Positions 18,129 to 27,046 of a stretch of 38,942 bases of DNA are shown here, one piece after another; within the stretch, counting starts at the first letter, position 1; each line of letters opens with the position of its first letter. The stretch comes from Verrucomicrobiota bacterium. Lineage in GTDB: Bacteria; Verrucomicrobiota; Verrucomicrobiia; Limisphaerales; J093. A program made the translations under genes and the position numbers. Location: NCBI GenBank assembly GCA_012517065.1, contig JAAYVR010000067.1, positions 1 through 38,942 on the forward strand, given 5' to 3'. The notes under the pieces are model-generated. The model was not told the DNA's origin. It searched no databases and saw only the letters and a program-made list of their open reading frames with translations.

Positions 18129-19604
18129 TCAGGGGGCGACCGTCAACCACAGTTGGTCGGTCTCGTTGATCAGAAGCCTCCCGAGGGGTGCATAACGCCC
18201 AACCAATGGGGCGACCGCATGGTCAAATTGCGGCGGAACGGATCTGACATCGACCACGCTGACCACAAAGGGTCGGTTGGCAGGTGCAGCAGTTGAGTCT
18301 GCTCTTAATTGCAGTGTCACCTTGTCAACGCCCGGTTCTGCTGTTTGTGGCACACAGGAAATCCCGTCGGGCAAGCTGAGCGCCGAGACCTGCAAGATGC
18401 TGTCTGAGGCTGAGGGGCGTTTCAGATTCACAACGACTGGAATGCTCTCCCCGGGTTTCAATCTGTAACTGTGTGCTTCCACTGTTGCCCGGAAAAAAGG
18501 CTCCGGCGAGGCAACTTCCAATTGGAACGAATACAGCGGTCCTCCGTTTTCTTCCACGTCCGACACTGCGACGATGTAACTGCCCGGGCCGGGGGAAACC
18601 CAGACCAGTTCAGCGTCGCCTGCGGGCGCGGCTTCGGCGAGAACGGTCATGTCATTGTCCAGCACACGAAGCAGTGGTTGCAACGGCGAATCGATGCTTT
18701 TTGCGATGACGCGAAATCTGAACCTTTCCTGGCCGCGCGTTTCGAAACCGTAGTTGATTTGCCGTCCTGCAGGTGCGATTACGCCTCTTGTCACGCTGGG
18801 GATCATGAGTGTTCGCACTGCCACCATCGGCCGGAACATTTCCACGACTGTCTGAAGGCTGCGGGGGGCCTGGACGGTTGTTGTCGGCGGCGGCTTGGCG
18901 GGGTTGGCGCTTACCGTGACGCGATAGGCGGCCGCTTCGGTTTCGAGCAGTTCTTTTCTGTCATCTTCTGCACCGTTAACGAACACACGCAGAAGATAAA
19001 CGCCGCCCGCCGAGATGAAACTGGACAGGGTCGTGTCACGGTCCGGGGCTGCGTGTTGGAGAGCGACGCGATTTGTTTTCTCATCCAAGAGTTCGAGGGA
19101 CGGACTTGCTGGGGCATCCAGTGCTACGGCACAGACGGCGGCTTCCAACTGGCAACTGTCCGGCAAACGCAGTGTGAAGGTGTTGACTCGATTAGTGCGC
19201 GTGATCAACCCGTTCAATGTTGCGGGGAATGAATCGATGACCGTGGTTGTCAGGGTGTTTGAAGAGGACGGCGCAATGAACTCCGGGTTGTTGCCGACGA
19301 CGAATTGGACCGGGGGTGTTACGCTGGTTGGGTGGTAAAACCTGACCAAATGCGGCCCGATGCGTGTCGTGCTGGAAATTTCGACCTCGAGCTGCCCGAT
19401 CGTTTGCCCGGGCATGAACTTGAGGCCGGCGTCGTCGGTCCACACCTCAACGGGCCAGCTTTCGAAAGTTCCGGTGCAGGTTACGCTGATGTGTGAACCC
19501 GCCTGACCACCTGCGGGGAAAAGGCATTTGACGGCCAGGTCGCCAGCCTGGAGCGAACCGCACATCGTGGCGAGCAACGCCAGCATTTTGAACCTCAGCA
19601 GCAT
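18129..19604 (-). CDS. Secreted protein with PPC-like beta-sandwich domains
   Basis: A 491-residue exported protein with signal peptide MLLRFKMLALLATMCGSLQA. The mature start FPAGGQAGSHISVTCTG with ESWPVEVWTDDAGL is the N-terminal beta domain often found in Planctomycetes/Verrucomicrobia proteins ahead of pre-peptidase C-terminal (PPC) domains. Two PPC-like segments follow, each with a run like INYGFETRGQERFRFRVIA and a later GPGSYIVAVSD. No enzymatic motif is visible, so it is probably a binding or structural surface protein. Start at ATG 19604, or ATG 19586, which has GAGG at good spacing but a weaker signal n-region. It lies 98 bases after the large repeat protein gene on the same strand, so the two are likely one operon. 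Confidence 0.75.
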   Translation of the reverse strand: MLLRFKMLALLATMCGSLQAGDLAVKCLFPAGGQAGSHISVTCTGTFESWPVEVWTDDAGLKFMPGQTIGQLEVEISSTTRIGPHLVRFYHPTSVTPPVQFVVGNNPEFIAPSSSNTLTTTVIDSFPATLNGLITRTNRVNTFTLRLPDSCQLEAAVCAVALDAPASPSLELLDEKTNRVALQHAAPDRDTTLSSFISAGGVYLLRVFVNGAEDDRKELLETEAAAYRVTVSANPAKPPPTTTVQAPRSLQTVVEMFRPMVAVRTLMIPSVTRGVIAPAGRQINYGFETRGQERFRFRVIAKSIDSPLQPLLRVLDNDMTVLAEAAPAGDAELVWVSPGPGSYIVAVSDVEENGGPLYSFQLEVASPEPFFRATVEAHSYRLKPGESIPVVVNLKRPSASDSILQVSALSLPDGISCVPQTAEPGVDKVTLQLRADSTAAPANRPFVVSVVDVRSVPPQFDHAVAPLVGRYAPLGRLLINETDQLWLTVAP

Positions 19605-19702
19605 GCGCAAGTATGATCGCCACAGGAGACATGCAGTCAACCTCGCCCTGCAATCGTCAAACCAAGACCAGTGCCGTGGCTTTGGTTTCGCAACAGGACC
19701 CT

Positions 19703-22700
19703 CTACCACTCGCGCAACCGATAAAAGGCTTGCGGAGCCCCACCCAGCTCGTCGGCATCGATGAACACCACGTCAGTCGTCAGGGGACCGACGGCTGTCC
19801 ACGGCCCAAGCACTGACGGGGCTTTTTCGAGCTGACGAACGCGGCCGTTTGTTTCCCAGCGGAGGATGAAACCACCGGTTCCATCGTTAGGACGGATTTG
19901 GACACAACGTGTAGTGGTTGTCGGAGGAACCACTGCATCGCTGACGATGTAGATGCCGTCCAGGCCGAAATCAGCGAGGTCTTCGAGCGGCTGAAAATTT
20001 CTGAGCAAGTCGCGGTTCCGGTACAATACTTCACCCCGGTCGCTCAACAGGTCGCCGTGGTTTATCCAACCCAGCACACGGTCCTCGAATGATTCTTCGA
20101 CGGAGAACCACACTTCGCCACTTGGCCAAACGTATATCGCATCCAATCCGAAGTCCTTTTCGGCCGGCGGATGGAATTGCGACAGAAGCTGCTCGTGTGT
20201 CTTGACAACAAAACCTTTGTTCGACAGCAGATCGCCGCGCCTGATGAAGACACCGAGTCGTTGGGAAAACAAATCTGTTTCAATGGAGAAGTACACTTCA
20301 CCTGAGCCGAGCACTTGAACGGCGTCGAGCCCGACGTCCGGCACAGGTGGCATTGGCATAAACGGACCAATCAGATCGGCATACGCCGCCACAACGCGCC
20401 CGCGATTCGAGAGCAGGTCGCCGTGATGTAGGTATCCGAGCGTTTCGCTGAACACATTGGTTTCGATTGAAAACGCGATTTCGCTTCCGGGGAGGATATC
20501 GACTGCGTCCAATCCCAGATCAACGGGTTCCGGGGACGGCATCATGCCGAGTTTCGCGGTGAGTTCGCGGTTGAGGACCACGACTCTGCCAACGTCGGAG
20601 ACGAGGTCGCCGCCTGTGACATACTTAGCAGGGGGTGGTTTGATGCCGGGGGTGAACCCATGTGTCGTGGAGAAGAAAATCTCGCGCACCGGGGCGGCAA
20701 CCAACTCGATCTGGTATTGTTGGGTTATCGTGCCGTTTGCCTGATCAAGGGTGACCTGGATGATCGGCCAGCCGCGTTTGACATCGGGAGTCGCGTTTGT
20801 GAGAATGCAAAGCGTGCTGGACGATCCGTTGTCGATCCAGACTTCCATGGTCATGTCTTGGAGCAAGCGGGATTCGCCTCCGACCTTGTAAACGCCACGG
20901 CCACGCGCTTTGTAAACCTGGCCTTGTGGTGAGTTGGCGAAGAACTCGATGTCTTCGACGGCGTAGGTCGAAACGAGCGGGTCTTGACTGACCAATCTCA
21001 GGGTGAACTTGCCTTGCAAGGGAGCGACTATCGGCATTCGATCGCAGATCGGGCAGTCATCCACCAGTCGGCTGCTGGTCAACAGCGTGTAATTCCATGC
21101 CGGGAGCTGAGGCGAGGCAGCCATCTGATCCGGGACGGGCAGAATGTCGATTCCGCCCGCGTCATAAACCGCAAAAGCGCCCTGGCTCGACCTGCCTTGT
21201 CCGCTGAAATTGCCGATGTGATCGTGGTCCCGTCGCCATTGGACAATCCACATTCCCAAGTCTATCTGCTGTTCGATGATTCCAACTTTCGCCGCCGCTA
21301 TCGTGCCGCCGCCGTCTGACAGCATCGGGTAAAACAGCGGTTTGTCAGTGGTTTCGATGATCGCCTGACCGGAGTTGGGTTGCCAGAAAACAAGGCTGTA
21401 TTTGTCCGCGTCCCGCTTCGTGTAAGCCACGGAACCGTGCGCCCATTTTGGTGTTCCCGATGATTGGCTAGGGTTGGGCACGGCGCCAATTGCATGCATG
21501 CCACCGAAGCTGTCAGCCGTGTCCACGAGCACCTTGTCATCAGCCGCCACGGACCACAACTGCTGCTTGGTTCCCGTGTGGTCCGGTACGACGAAGAAGC
21601 CCGACATTGGCCCGGTGATGAAGTGGCTTCGGATCAGCCCCAGTTCGTTTCTGAGTTTGTCCATCGAGAGTCCGGCCCAAACGCCCCATGGCGTGATGGC
21701 CCAGACGCGTTCGTCAACGACTTCGCCTGCTTCGTTCAATTGCCAGCCGGTAAACCAGAAATTGCCTGTCCCTGAATATCGGACCATTGGGTCGCCAGCC
21801 ACGCCAGAGGCGCGAATGCCGATCGACCGCAGCTTCAATCCCCCTGGCGGTTGGACGGTCCCACTCTCGAAGTCGGCAATCGCAAGAACAGACCCATGGT
21901 CGCCAAGAACCAGCACTGTGCGGCCGCTCGGGTCGCATGCCATTTGATAAACCTCTTCCATGGGCAAGGGGAGAGTAATCACCTCGAACGTGATCATATG
22001 CCCTGAGCGAGACCGAATATTCACCAGCCGGGGCTGTTTTTGGCCGCCTTGAACGGCAATCAGATCGTGACCTATCAATGTCCGCCCGCTGTCCGCCAAC
22101 AGTGCGAGCTGAAAAGTGGCCAAATCGAGACCCGCTGCCCGGAGTTGATCGGTGCTGATGTGAACCCGCTCCGTAATGGGACCGGCATCTGTCGTAGAAA
22201 CCATCCGGGGCAAACCGACGGCATTGAGTTCGGCCATGACCGACTGGCCATGGAAGAAATGACCTGGATTTGGGGGTTGCGCGGCACGGCGGATTGCCAG
22301 TGCGTAGTTTGGCCACCAATCCCAAACTGAACCACTCGATCCATCTGAACGGCGAAACTCGGAGATCAGGTCGGAGGCCGGAGCGGCGTTTATGCTTGCG
22401 ATCCCGGCTGCTTTCAAGGTTGTTACTTCGTTCTCTTCAGCTACGGCGTTTCCATTGGTGTCTCTCCAGAGATAGAGCGGGTCGAGTTCTTCGCCTTCGA
22501 TCCGTCCATCATGGTTAATATCAAAAACGGCCCGCAGATGAGCGAATCCGTCCGGCCAACCACCGGCCGTGCCGACGAGGTCCTTGCCATTGGTGGGCTT
22601 GGGGTTGATCGTCAGGAGGGCGTCTCCGGGTGCCACCCACTCAGTGACGTCAATGAATCCGTCGCCATCGATGTCAAACGCCGCGTATGGGCCGGTGAGC

Positions 22701-23272
22701 CTTGCAGGATGCGGATTCCACAGACCACGAGAAGCCCCGAGAACGCCGTCCCCGTCCATGTCGAGCACAAGCGGGCTTACGTACGCGGAAGCGCCGGGCA
22801 ACTCGAACTGAACGCCGCCAACCAAAACTTTGATCGGCTCGCCCGCCCACGCTAGGGTTCGGCTAGGAACAATGTTTGCCGCGGGGATCGCTCCGCTGAA
22901 AGCTGACGCGAGGCTGAACGGGCCTGTTACACCCAAAGCGGCCGTTGCCGAGGATGAAATTGGCAGGAGCGCATAGCTTGGCTCAGCCCAGAGCGCGATG
23001 AAAACCTCGCGCGCAGGTGGGAAGTTGGCGGTGGCCGCGGTCGCAAAAGAACAAAAGCTGGCAGCCTGATCGAACCCGAGGGCGCCGGCGGTTAGACCGA
23101 TTGTTTCAGGTGCGAAGATAGGACTAGACTCAGGATTGGCAGCCAGGTCGAATTGCGGGTTCTTATCGAGGTCCAAAATGGTCTGTGGCTGGGCGATGGC
23201 GCCACAGAGCAGCAAAGCTGCAAGGCATGTTGCGGACTGCCGCGTGATCAAAACAGAATTGGTGGGATTCAT
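19703..23272 (-). CDS. Large secreted calcium-loop protein with 61-residue tandem repeats
   Basis: A 1189-residue exported protein; signal peptide with core CLAALLLCGAIA. Residues 171-282 hold four EF-hand-type loops (DMDGDGVLG, DIDGDGFIDVTE, DINHDGRIEGEE, DTNGNAVAEENE); the last two with LYLWRDTNGNAV and LKAAGI resemble calcium-binding modules of RTX/adhesin proteins. A middle region of about 500 residues looks like a beta-propeller or similar beta-rich domain. The C-terminal third has tandem repeats that open with D-x-GLDA at 918, 979, 1040 and 1101, exactly 61 residues apart, each with SGEVxFSIE and HGDLLSNRG. The end (LRWETNGRVRQLEKA ... QAFYRLREW) is the usual C-terminal domain of this phylum. 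Function unknown; likely a surface protein working with the PPC-like protein downstream. Confidence 0.85.
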   Translation of the reverse strand: MNPTNSVLITRQSATCLAALLLCGAIAQPQTILDLDKNPQFDLAANPESSPIFAPETIGLTAGALGFDQAASFCSFATAATANFPPAREVFIALWAEPSYALLPISSSATAALGVTGPFSLASAFSGAIPAANIVPSRTLAWAGEPIKVLVGGVQFELPGASAYVSPLVLDMDGDGVLGASRGLWNPHPARLTGPYAAFDIDGDGFIDVTEWVAPGDALLTINPKPTNGKDLVGTAGGWPDGFAHLRAVFDINHDGRIEGEELDPLYLWRDTNGNAVAEENEVTTLKAAGIASINAAPASDLISEFRRSDGSSGSVWDWWPNYALAIRRAAQPPNPGHFFHGQSVMAELNAVGLPRMVSTTDAGPITERVHISTDQLRAAGLDLATFQLALLADSGRTLIGHDLIAVQGGQKQPRLVNIRSRSGHMITFEVITLPLPMEEVYQMACDPSGRTVLVLGDHGSVLAIADFESGTVQPPGGLKLRSIGIRASGVAGDPMVRYSGTGNFWFTGWQLNEAGEVVDERVWAITPWGVWAGLSMDKLRNELGLIRSHFITGPMSGFFVVPDHTGTKQQLWSVAADDKVLVDTADSFGGMHAIGAVPNPSQSSGTPKWAHGSVAYTKRDADKYSLVFWQPNSGQAIIETTDKPLFYPMLSDGGGTIAAAKVGIIEQQIDLGMWIVQWRRDHDHIGNFSGQGRSSQGAFAVYDAGGIDILPVPDQMAASPQLPAWNYTLLTSSRLVDDCPICDRMPIVAPLQGKFTLRLVSQDPLVSTYAVEDIEFFANSPQGQVYKARGRGVYKVGGESRLLQDMTMEVWIDNGSSSTLCILTNATPDVKRGWPIIQVTLDQANGTITQQYQIELVAAPVREIFFSTTHGFTPGIKPPPAKYVTGGDLVSDVGRVVVLNRELTAKLGMMPSPEPVDLGLDAVDILPGSEIAFSIETNVFSETLGYLHHGDLLSNRGRVVAAYADLIGPFMPMPPVPDVGLDAVQVLGSGEVYFSIETDLFSQRLGVFIRRGDLLSNKGFVVKTHEQLLSQFHPPAEKDFGLDAIYVWPSGEVWFSVEESFEDRVLGWINHGDLLSDRGEVLYRNRDLLRNFQPLEDLADFGLDGIYIVSDAVVPPTTTTRCVQIRPNDGTGGFILRWETNGRVRQLEKAPSVLGPWTAVGPLTTDVVFIDADELGGAPQAFYRLREW
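19937..20704 (-). repeat. In-gene tandem repeat, 183-bp period
   Basis: Coding repeat inside the large secreted protein. The D-x-GLDA codons fall at 20521, 20338, 20155 and 19972, each 183 bases apart with no indel; a diverged unit precedes them (REIFFSTT ... GGDLVSDVGRVVV) and a cut-short unit follows. DNA identity between units is modest while protein identity is clear, so the array is old and under selection for the protein. Confidence 0.85.
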
Positions 23273-23719
23273 AACTGATGTAGCGCTTGTTCGTGTTTGG
23301 GAACGTTCGGCTTGAACTCCGTTGGGTTGAACCGGGCAGAGTGCCCACGGCTGACCTTTCGCGCATGGGACACAGAATCAAACACTGGCGTTCCACGGAC
23401 TGCCCCGCAGGCGTTCTCCCCCGTCATTTCGGTCTGGGACGACGTCCTGACCGGTATAACCGGCGGAGGACCGGTGCCGGTATTGCGGGCGGAGTTCATG
23501 GCTTGGAGCCTTTGCAGATTTGAACATACCATAGGCAACCCTGCCCGAGTGTCAAGACCGCACGAAGGGTGTTTTGCAGTTACGAATGAGTCGATTCTGC
23601 AAGTGCAGTCGGACGCGCACGCCCAGCAAAAAGCAAACAAAGTGCCTGGCACTCTATTCAAAACTACACGCAAACGGTTTGTTGCCTGATTGTGCAGGTT
23701 TTGCTTTGCTCTCAGGAGC
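23273..23719. other. Intergenic region without a supported gene
   Basis: 447 bases between the divergent large secreted protein gene and the YjbQ-family gene, so both promoters should be here, but I find no convincing -35/-10 pair. Possible reading frames across it (for example 23297-23689 plus) lack family resemblance and a ribosome-binding site. It holds a cluster of ACCGGT-like hexamers at 23450-23481 and a short family A remnant at 23641-23653. Confidence 0.5.
23641..23653. repeat. Family A remnant (A6): palindrome AGTGCCTGGCACT
   Basis: A perfect 13-base palindrome with one central base, matching the GTGCCAGGC motif of the family A repeats and flanked by AAACAA/TTGTTT-type sequence as in the other copies. 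Only this motif is left here. Confidence 0.5.
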
Positions 23720-24139
23720 ATGAAGTCGCTCACTGAACGCCTCTTTTTTGAAATTCCGCATCGCCGCGGGTACGTGAACATCACGGACAAGGTGGCCGCG
23801 CTGGTCAGACGCAGCGGGGTGAAAGAAGGGCTGTGCCTTGTCAACGCGATGCACATATCCGCGTCCGTGTTCATCAACGACAATGAAGAAGGGTTGCTGC
23901 ACGATTTTGATGTCTGGTTGGAACGGCTGGCGCCTCATGCCCCGATTACCCAGTACCGGCACAATATGACCGGCGAAGACAACGCCGACGCGCATCTGAA
24001 GCGCCAGGTGATGGGCCGCGAGGTTGTAATCGCGATCACAGACGGCGAACTCGATTTCGGGCCATGGGAACAGATTTTTTACGGCGAGTTTGATGGCCGA
24101 AGGCGGAAAGCCGTGCTCGTGAAGATCATTGGCGAGTGA
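23720..24139 (+). CDS. YjbQ/UPF0047-family protein (secondary thiamine-phosphate synthase type)
   Basis: A compact cytoplasmic protein of 139 residues, full length for the family. Typical blocks are all present: [64 protein letters not shown] and [19 protein letters not shown]. The conserved histidines in AMH, YRHN and DAHL form the presumed active site. E. coli YjbQ has weak thiamine-phosphate synthase activity in vivo; the true role is unsettled. The ATG at 23720 fits the family N-terminus, although AGGAG is only one base from it, an unusually tight spacing. A hairpin directly follows the stop. Confidence 0.93.
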   Translation: MKSLTERLFFEIPHRRGYVNITDKVAALVRRSGVKEGLCLVNAMHISASVFINDNEEGLLHDFDVWLERLAPHAPITQYRHNMTGEDNADAHLKRQVMGREVVIAITDGELDFGPWEQIFYGEFDGRRRKAVLVKIIGE

Positions 24140-24160
24140 ACCCAGAACGAGAATCTGGGT
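24140..24160. terminator. Hairpin between convergent genes
   Basis: ACCCAGA / TCTGGGT, seven pairs with a seven-base loop, begins at the base after the stop of the YjbQ-family gene and lies between convergent genes. No T-run follows on either strand, so confidence is moderate. Confidence 0.5.
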
Positions 24161-24215
24161 CGGTTGCACCGGAGTTTAACGACGGGACAACTCCGTGAGA
24201 GTTGCCACGCCGCAA

Positions 24216-25019
24216 TCAGGCCAGACGGACAGTGTAGCTCTTGGATTTCTCGTCGGCTTCGAGTTTCACCAAACCCCGGCGCTGCGCCTCGAGCAGGAGG
24301 TCGTGGAACGACCGCAAACCGCAGGCGCGTTCGCTGAAGCCCGGGTCGCGTCGTTTAATGGCCTGTTTGACCATGGAACTCCAAATGCGATCGTTTTCCT
24401 CGCGTTCTTCGCTCAGAGCCTCGACCGTTTCAACAACCAGGTTCAACGCTCTTTCGAGGGCTGCGGCCTTGTCGGCATCGGATGCCGTGGGTGTGCCACC
24501 CGCAGAGCGCACCTTCGACTTTGAAGCCTCGGCATGGACAAGATCGTCGTAGTACAAGAACTCGTCGCAGTTGTTCAGGAAAAGGTCCGACGTGGATTTG
24601 CGCACGCCGACGCCGATCACCTTTTTTGCATTTTCACGGAGCTTGCTGACAAGGGGCGAGAAATCCGAGTCGCCGCTCACAATCACGAATGTGTCCACGT
24701 GACTCTTGGTGTAACAAAGATCAAGGGCGTCCACGACCATCCGAATATCGGCGGAGTTTTTGCCGGACTGCCGGACATGCGGGATTTCGATCAGCTCGAA
24801 AGCGGCTTCGTGCAGGTCGCGTTTGAACTCCTTGAACCGCTCGAAATCGCAATAGGCTTTTTTGACCACGATATGGCCTTTGAGCAGCATTCGTTCGAGC
24901 ACTTTCCGGATGTCGAAACGGGGTAAATTGGCCTCGCGCGCCCCGATGGCGATGTTTTCGAGGTCAAGAAAGACGGCCATTGTAGCGTTTTGACCTGAGC
25001 TGTTCATTTTCGCTGACAT
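24216..25019 (-). CDS. NYN-domain (LabA-like) putative RNase with C-terminal OST-HTH/LOTUS domain
   Basis: 267 residues from the ATG at 25019. The N-terminal half is an NYN/PIN-like domain: FLDLENIAIG (D19, N22), KNSADIRMVVDAL (aspartates near 91 and 97) and VSGDSDFSPLVSKLREN (D117, D119) supply the acidic metal site expected of an endoribonuclease. After a charged linker, residues about 203-267 (IWSSMVKQAIKRRDPGFSE ... FHDLLLEAQRRGLV) match the LOTUS/OST-HTH RNA-binding fold often fused to NYN domains. Likely an RNA-processing or decay factor; the target is unknown. The start may instead be ATG 25007. It is divergent from plsY with about 90 bases between them; no link in function is evident. 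Confidence 0.88.
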   Translation of the reverse strand: MSAKMNSSGQNATMAVFLDLENIAIGAREANLPRFDIRKVLERMLLKGHIVVKKAYCDFERFKEFKRDLHEAAFELIEIPHVRQSGKNSADIRMVVDALDLCYTKSHVDTFVIVSGDSDFSPLVSKLRENAKKVIGVGVRKSTSDLFLNNCDEFLYYDDLVHAEASKSKVRSAGGTPTASDADKAAALERALNLVVETVEALSEEREENDRIWSSMVKQAIKRRDPGFSERACGLRSFHDLLLEAQRRGLVKLEADEKSKSYTVRLA

Positions 25020-25108
25020 GCAGTGTAGCAGGTCACAGGCTTTTGCACAGACCAATCTGATTGCTGGAGTTTTGTGGACAAACAACGTCTGTCGCCTAGA
25101 GTTTTCGC

Positions 25109-25834
25109 ATGACCATCATTCTGTGCCTTGCAGCAGTCGTTTTTGGATACCTGCTTGGCTCGGTTCCGACGGGCTTTCTCATGGGGCGGGCCCGGGGGGT
25201 AGATTTGCGCAGTGTGGGCAGCGGCAACATAGGGGCAACAAACGCGTTGCGTGTGCTCGGAAAAAAAGCGGGCGCAATGGTGCTGATTCTTGATGCCGCC
25301 AAAGGCGCGCTTGCGTGCTGGGGACTGCCCCGGCTTGCCGAGGTAGTTGGGCCAACGGCAGGTTCCGATCAGAATCTGCTTTCGGTGCTTGCTGGTGCTG
25401 GCGCGATCCTCGGGCACAATTATACCTGTTGGTTGAAGTTCAAGGGCGGGAAAGGCGTTGCAACATCGGCCGGGGTTCTGGCGGTCATCACTCCGGTCGC
25501 GCTCCTGCTTGCAACGGCGGTGTGGGTGATCGTTTTTGTCGTTGGCCGCTATGTTTCGCTTGCGTCAATCAGCGCAGCTTTGGCCCTGCCTTTTCTGGTC
25601 TGGCTCACGAAGGGTAACTCTTTCCTAACCGCGTTTGCCGTGTTAATGGCGGCGGTAGTCATATACGCGCACAGATCGAACATCAAAAGGCTCGTGAACG
25701 GGACGGAACATCGGTTTGGCCGAAACAAGGCGCTCGACGCCGCCGAAGAGCCTCTGCGTGGCACCGACACAACCGAGACAACCGAGTTCCAAAGAAGACA
25801 AACCGGCGGCGTGGCGAGGACCCTGGAGCACTGA
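25109..25834 (+). CDS. plsY: Glycerol-3-phosphate acyltransferase PlsY
   Basis: Inner-membrane enzyme that acylates glycerol-3-phosphate from acyl-phosphate, the first committed step of phospholipid synthesis. All three family motifs are present: GSVPTGFLMGR with GSGNIGATNALRVLGKKAG, GHNYTCWLKFKGGKGVATSAG (phosphate-binding glycines), and HRSNIKRLVNGTEHRFG. Five or so membrane helices lie between them. At 241 residues it is longer than the usual 200-215 because of a polar tail of about 35 residues after HRFG, which may be an accretion from the following sequence. The ATG at 25109 lacks a clear ribosome-binding site. gpsA, which makes its substrate, follows 123 bases later. Confidence 0.96.
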   Translation: MTIILCLAAVVFGYLLGSVPTGFLMGRARGVDLRSVGSGNIGATNALRVLGKKAGAMVLILDAAKGALACWGLPRLAEVVGPTAGSDQNLLSVLAGAGAILGHNYTCWLKFKGGKGVATSAGVLAVITPVALLLATAVWVIVFVVGRYVSLASISAALALPFLVWLTKGNSFLTAFAVLMAAVVIYAHRSNIKRLVNGTEHRFGRNKALDAAEEPLRGTDTTETTEFQRRQTGGVARTLEH

Positions 25835-25888
25835 CAACAGACCAAGCACCAGAACCATGGACCGCGAACGGGGGAAGAGCAGGGTAAC

Positions 25889-25920
25889 CGAGTATCGGAG
25901 TTTCGGAGTTTCGAAGTATC
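25889..25920. repeat. Short tandem repeat, four 7-8-base units
   Basis: Units CGAGTAT, CGGAGTTT, CGGAGTTT and CGAAGTAT in a row, in the plsY-gpsA gap. A small microsatellite-like tract with no evident function. Confidence 0.6.
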
Positions 25921-25957
25921 CGCGTGAATTTGGAATGATAGCAGTGCAAGCAAGTCT

Positions 25958-26938
25958 ATGAAGATTTCCGTTTTGGGAGCTGGCGCATGGGGCACTGCGC
26001 TTGCCCGACATCTCCATCAGGGGGGCAACAATGTCGTTCTGTGGGACAACGACACGCCAAATCTTCTTCGCATTCCGACGGCGGGCAGGAACCAGAAATA
26101 CCTGCCGGATATTGACCTGCCCGAGGGGTTGGGGGTCGAGCCGGACCTCGCCGTTGCGGCAAATGCGGGTGAAATAGTCGTCATGGCCGTTCCGTCTTTC
26201 GCTTATCGGCGCGTTGGGAGCGCTTTGCGCGAGTTCAACGGAATTGTGGTCAGTGTCACAAAAGGAATCGATTACGAGTCCGGACTACCAATGAGCGGCG
26301 TGCTCGGGGCGGTCGCGCCTCGGGCACGTTGCGTGGCTTTGTCAGGGCCGACGCTGGCTCTTGAAGTTGCCCGCGGAATCCCTACTGCGGCCGTGGCGGC
26401 GAGCCGGGACTCAGAGGACGCGGCGCTTGTGCAACGGCTGTTTCACCGGCCAGCTTTCAGGGTCTATACGAGCACCGACATTCTCGGAGTCGAGTTTGGC
26501 GGAGCGCTTAAGAACGTGATCGCAATTGCCGCTGGTGTATGCGACGGACTTGGTTTTGGCGACAACTCGAAGGCCGCACTTGTAACCCGTGCCATTGCGG
26601 AAATCCGCCGGCTCGGTGTGGCGTGTGGAGCGCGCGCTGACACGTTCGCCGGATTGAGCGGGATTGGCGATCTTGTCGTGACATGTTTTTCGAAGCTGAG
26701 CCGGAACAGAACCTTGGGCGAACGATTGGGCCGGGGCGAACAGCTCTCTGAGATTCTTGCTTCGTCCGTCAGCGTGGCTGAGGGTTACCCAACGGCGCGA
26801 TCAGCCTACGCCCTTGCTCGGCGCCACAACGTCTCCACGCCAATCATTGACGAAGTGTATGCAATGCTCTACCAGGGCAAGAGCGTGAGAGCCGCTTTGC
26901 AAGACCTCACCAGCCGGGACGTGAAACCGGAAGATTGA
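25958..26938 (+). CDS. gpsA: Glycerol-3-phosphate dehydrogenase [NAD(P)+]
   Basis: Makes sn-glycerol-3-phosphate from dihydroxyacetone phosphate for phospholipid synthesis, feeding PlsY directly. 326 residues, normal length. The nucleotide-binding GAGAWGTALA is at the N-terminus; the family blocks VALSGPTLALEVARG, FGGALKNVIAIAAG (catalytic lysine), GDNSKAALVTRAIAEI and LSGIGDLVVTC with SRNR follow in order. The ATG at 25958 starts exactly at the Rossmann strand (MKISVLGAG), as in the family. Same strand as plsY, probably one transcription unit. Confidence 0.97.
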   Translation: MKISVLGAGAWGTALARHLHQGGNNVVLWDNDTPNLLRIPTAGRNQKYLPDIDLPEGLGVEPDLAVAANAGEIVVMAVPSFAYRRVGSALREFNGIVVSVTKGIDYESGLPMSGVLGAVAPRARCVALSGPTLALEVARGIPTAAVAASRDSEDAALVQRLFHRPAFRVYTSTDILGVEFGGALKNVIAIAAGVCDGLGFGDNSKAALVTRAIAEIRRLGVACGARADTFAGLSGIGDLVVTCFSKLSRNRTLGERLGRGEQLSEILASSVSVAEGYPTARSAYALARRHNVSTPIIDEVYAMLYQGKSVRAALQDLTSRDVKPED

Positions 26939-27046
26939 TTGGCGATGTTGCCCTTGGTTGCCCCCGGTTGCTTGCGCGGTCGCGCACGGCGGGTTCGCGT
27001 TAGGCCGTAAGCCCGCCAAACCACCCGGCTACAGATAACACAGCGC

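Noticed and set aside
23450-23481. Cluster of ACCGGT-type hexamers as a regulatory array
   Set aside because: Four hexamers at uneven spacing in GC-rich DNA; could be chance, with no matching array elsewhere in the window.
23269-23883. 204-residue minus-strand frame over the intergenic region and into the YjbQ-family gene
   Set aside because: Overlaps the well-supported YjbQ gene on the other strand, low-complexity composition, no recognisable motif or ribosome-binding site.
25071-25082. DnaA-box-like TTTGTCCACAAA as a possible origin element
   Set aside because: One mismatch to the box core, a single copy, no AT-rich region or dnaA/dnaN/gyr genes nearby.
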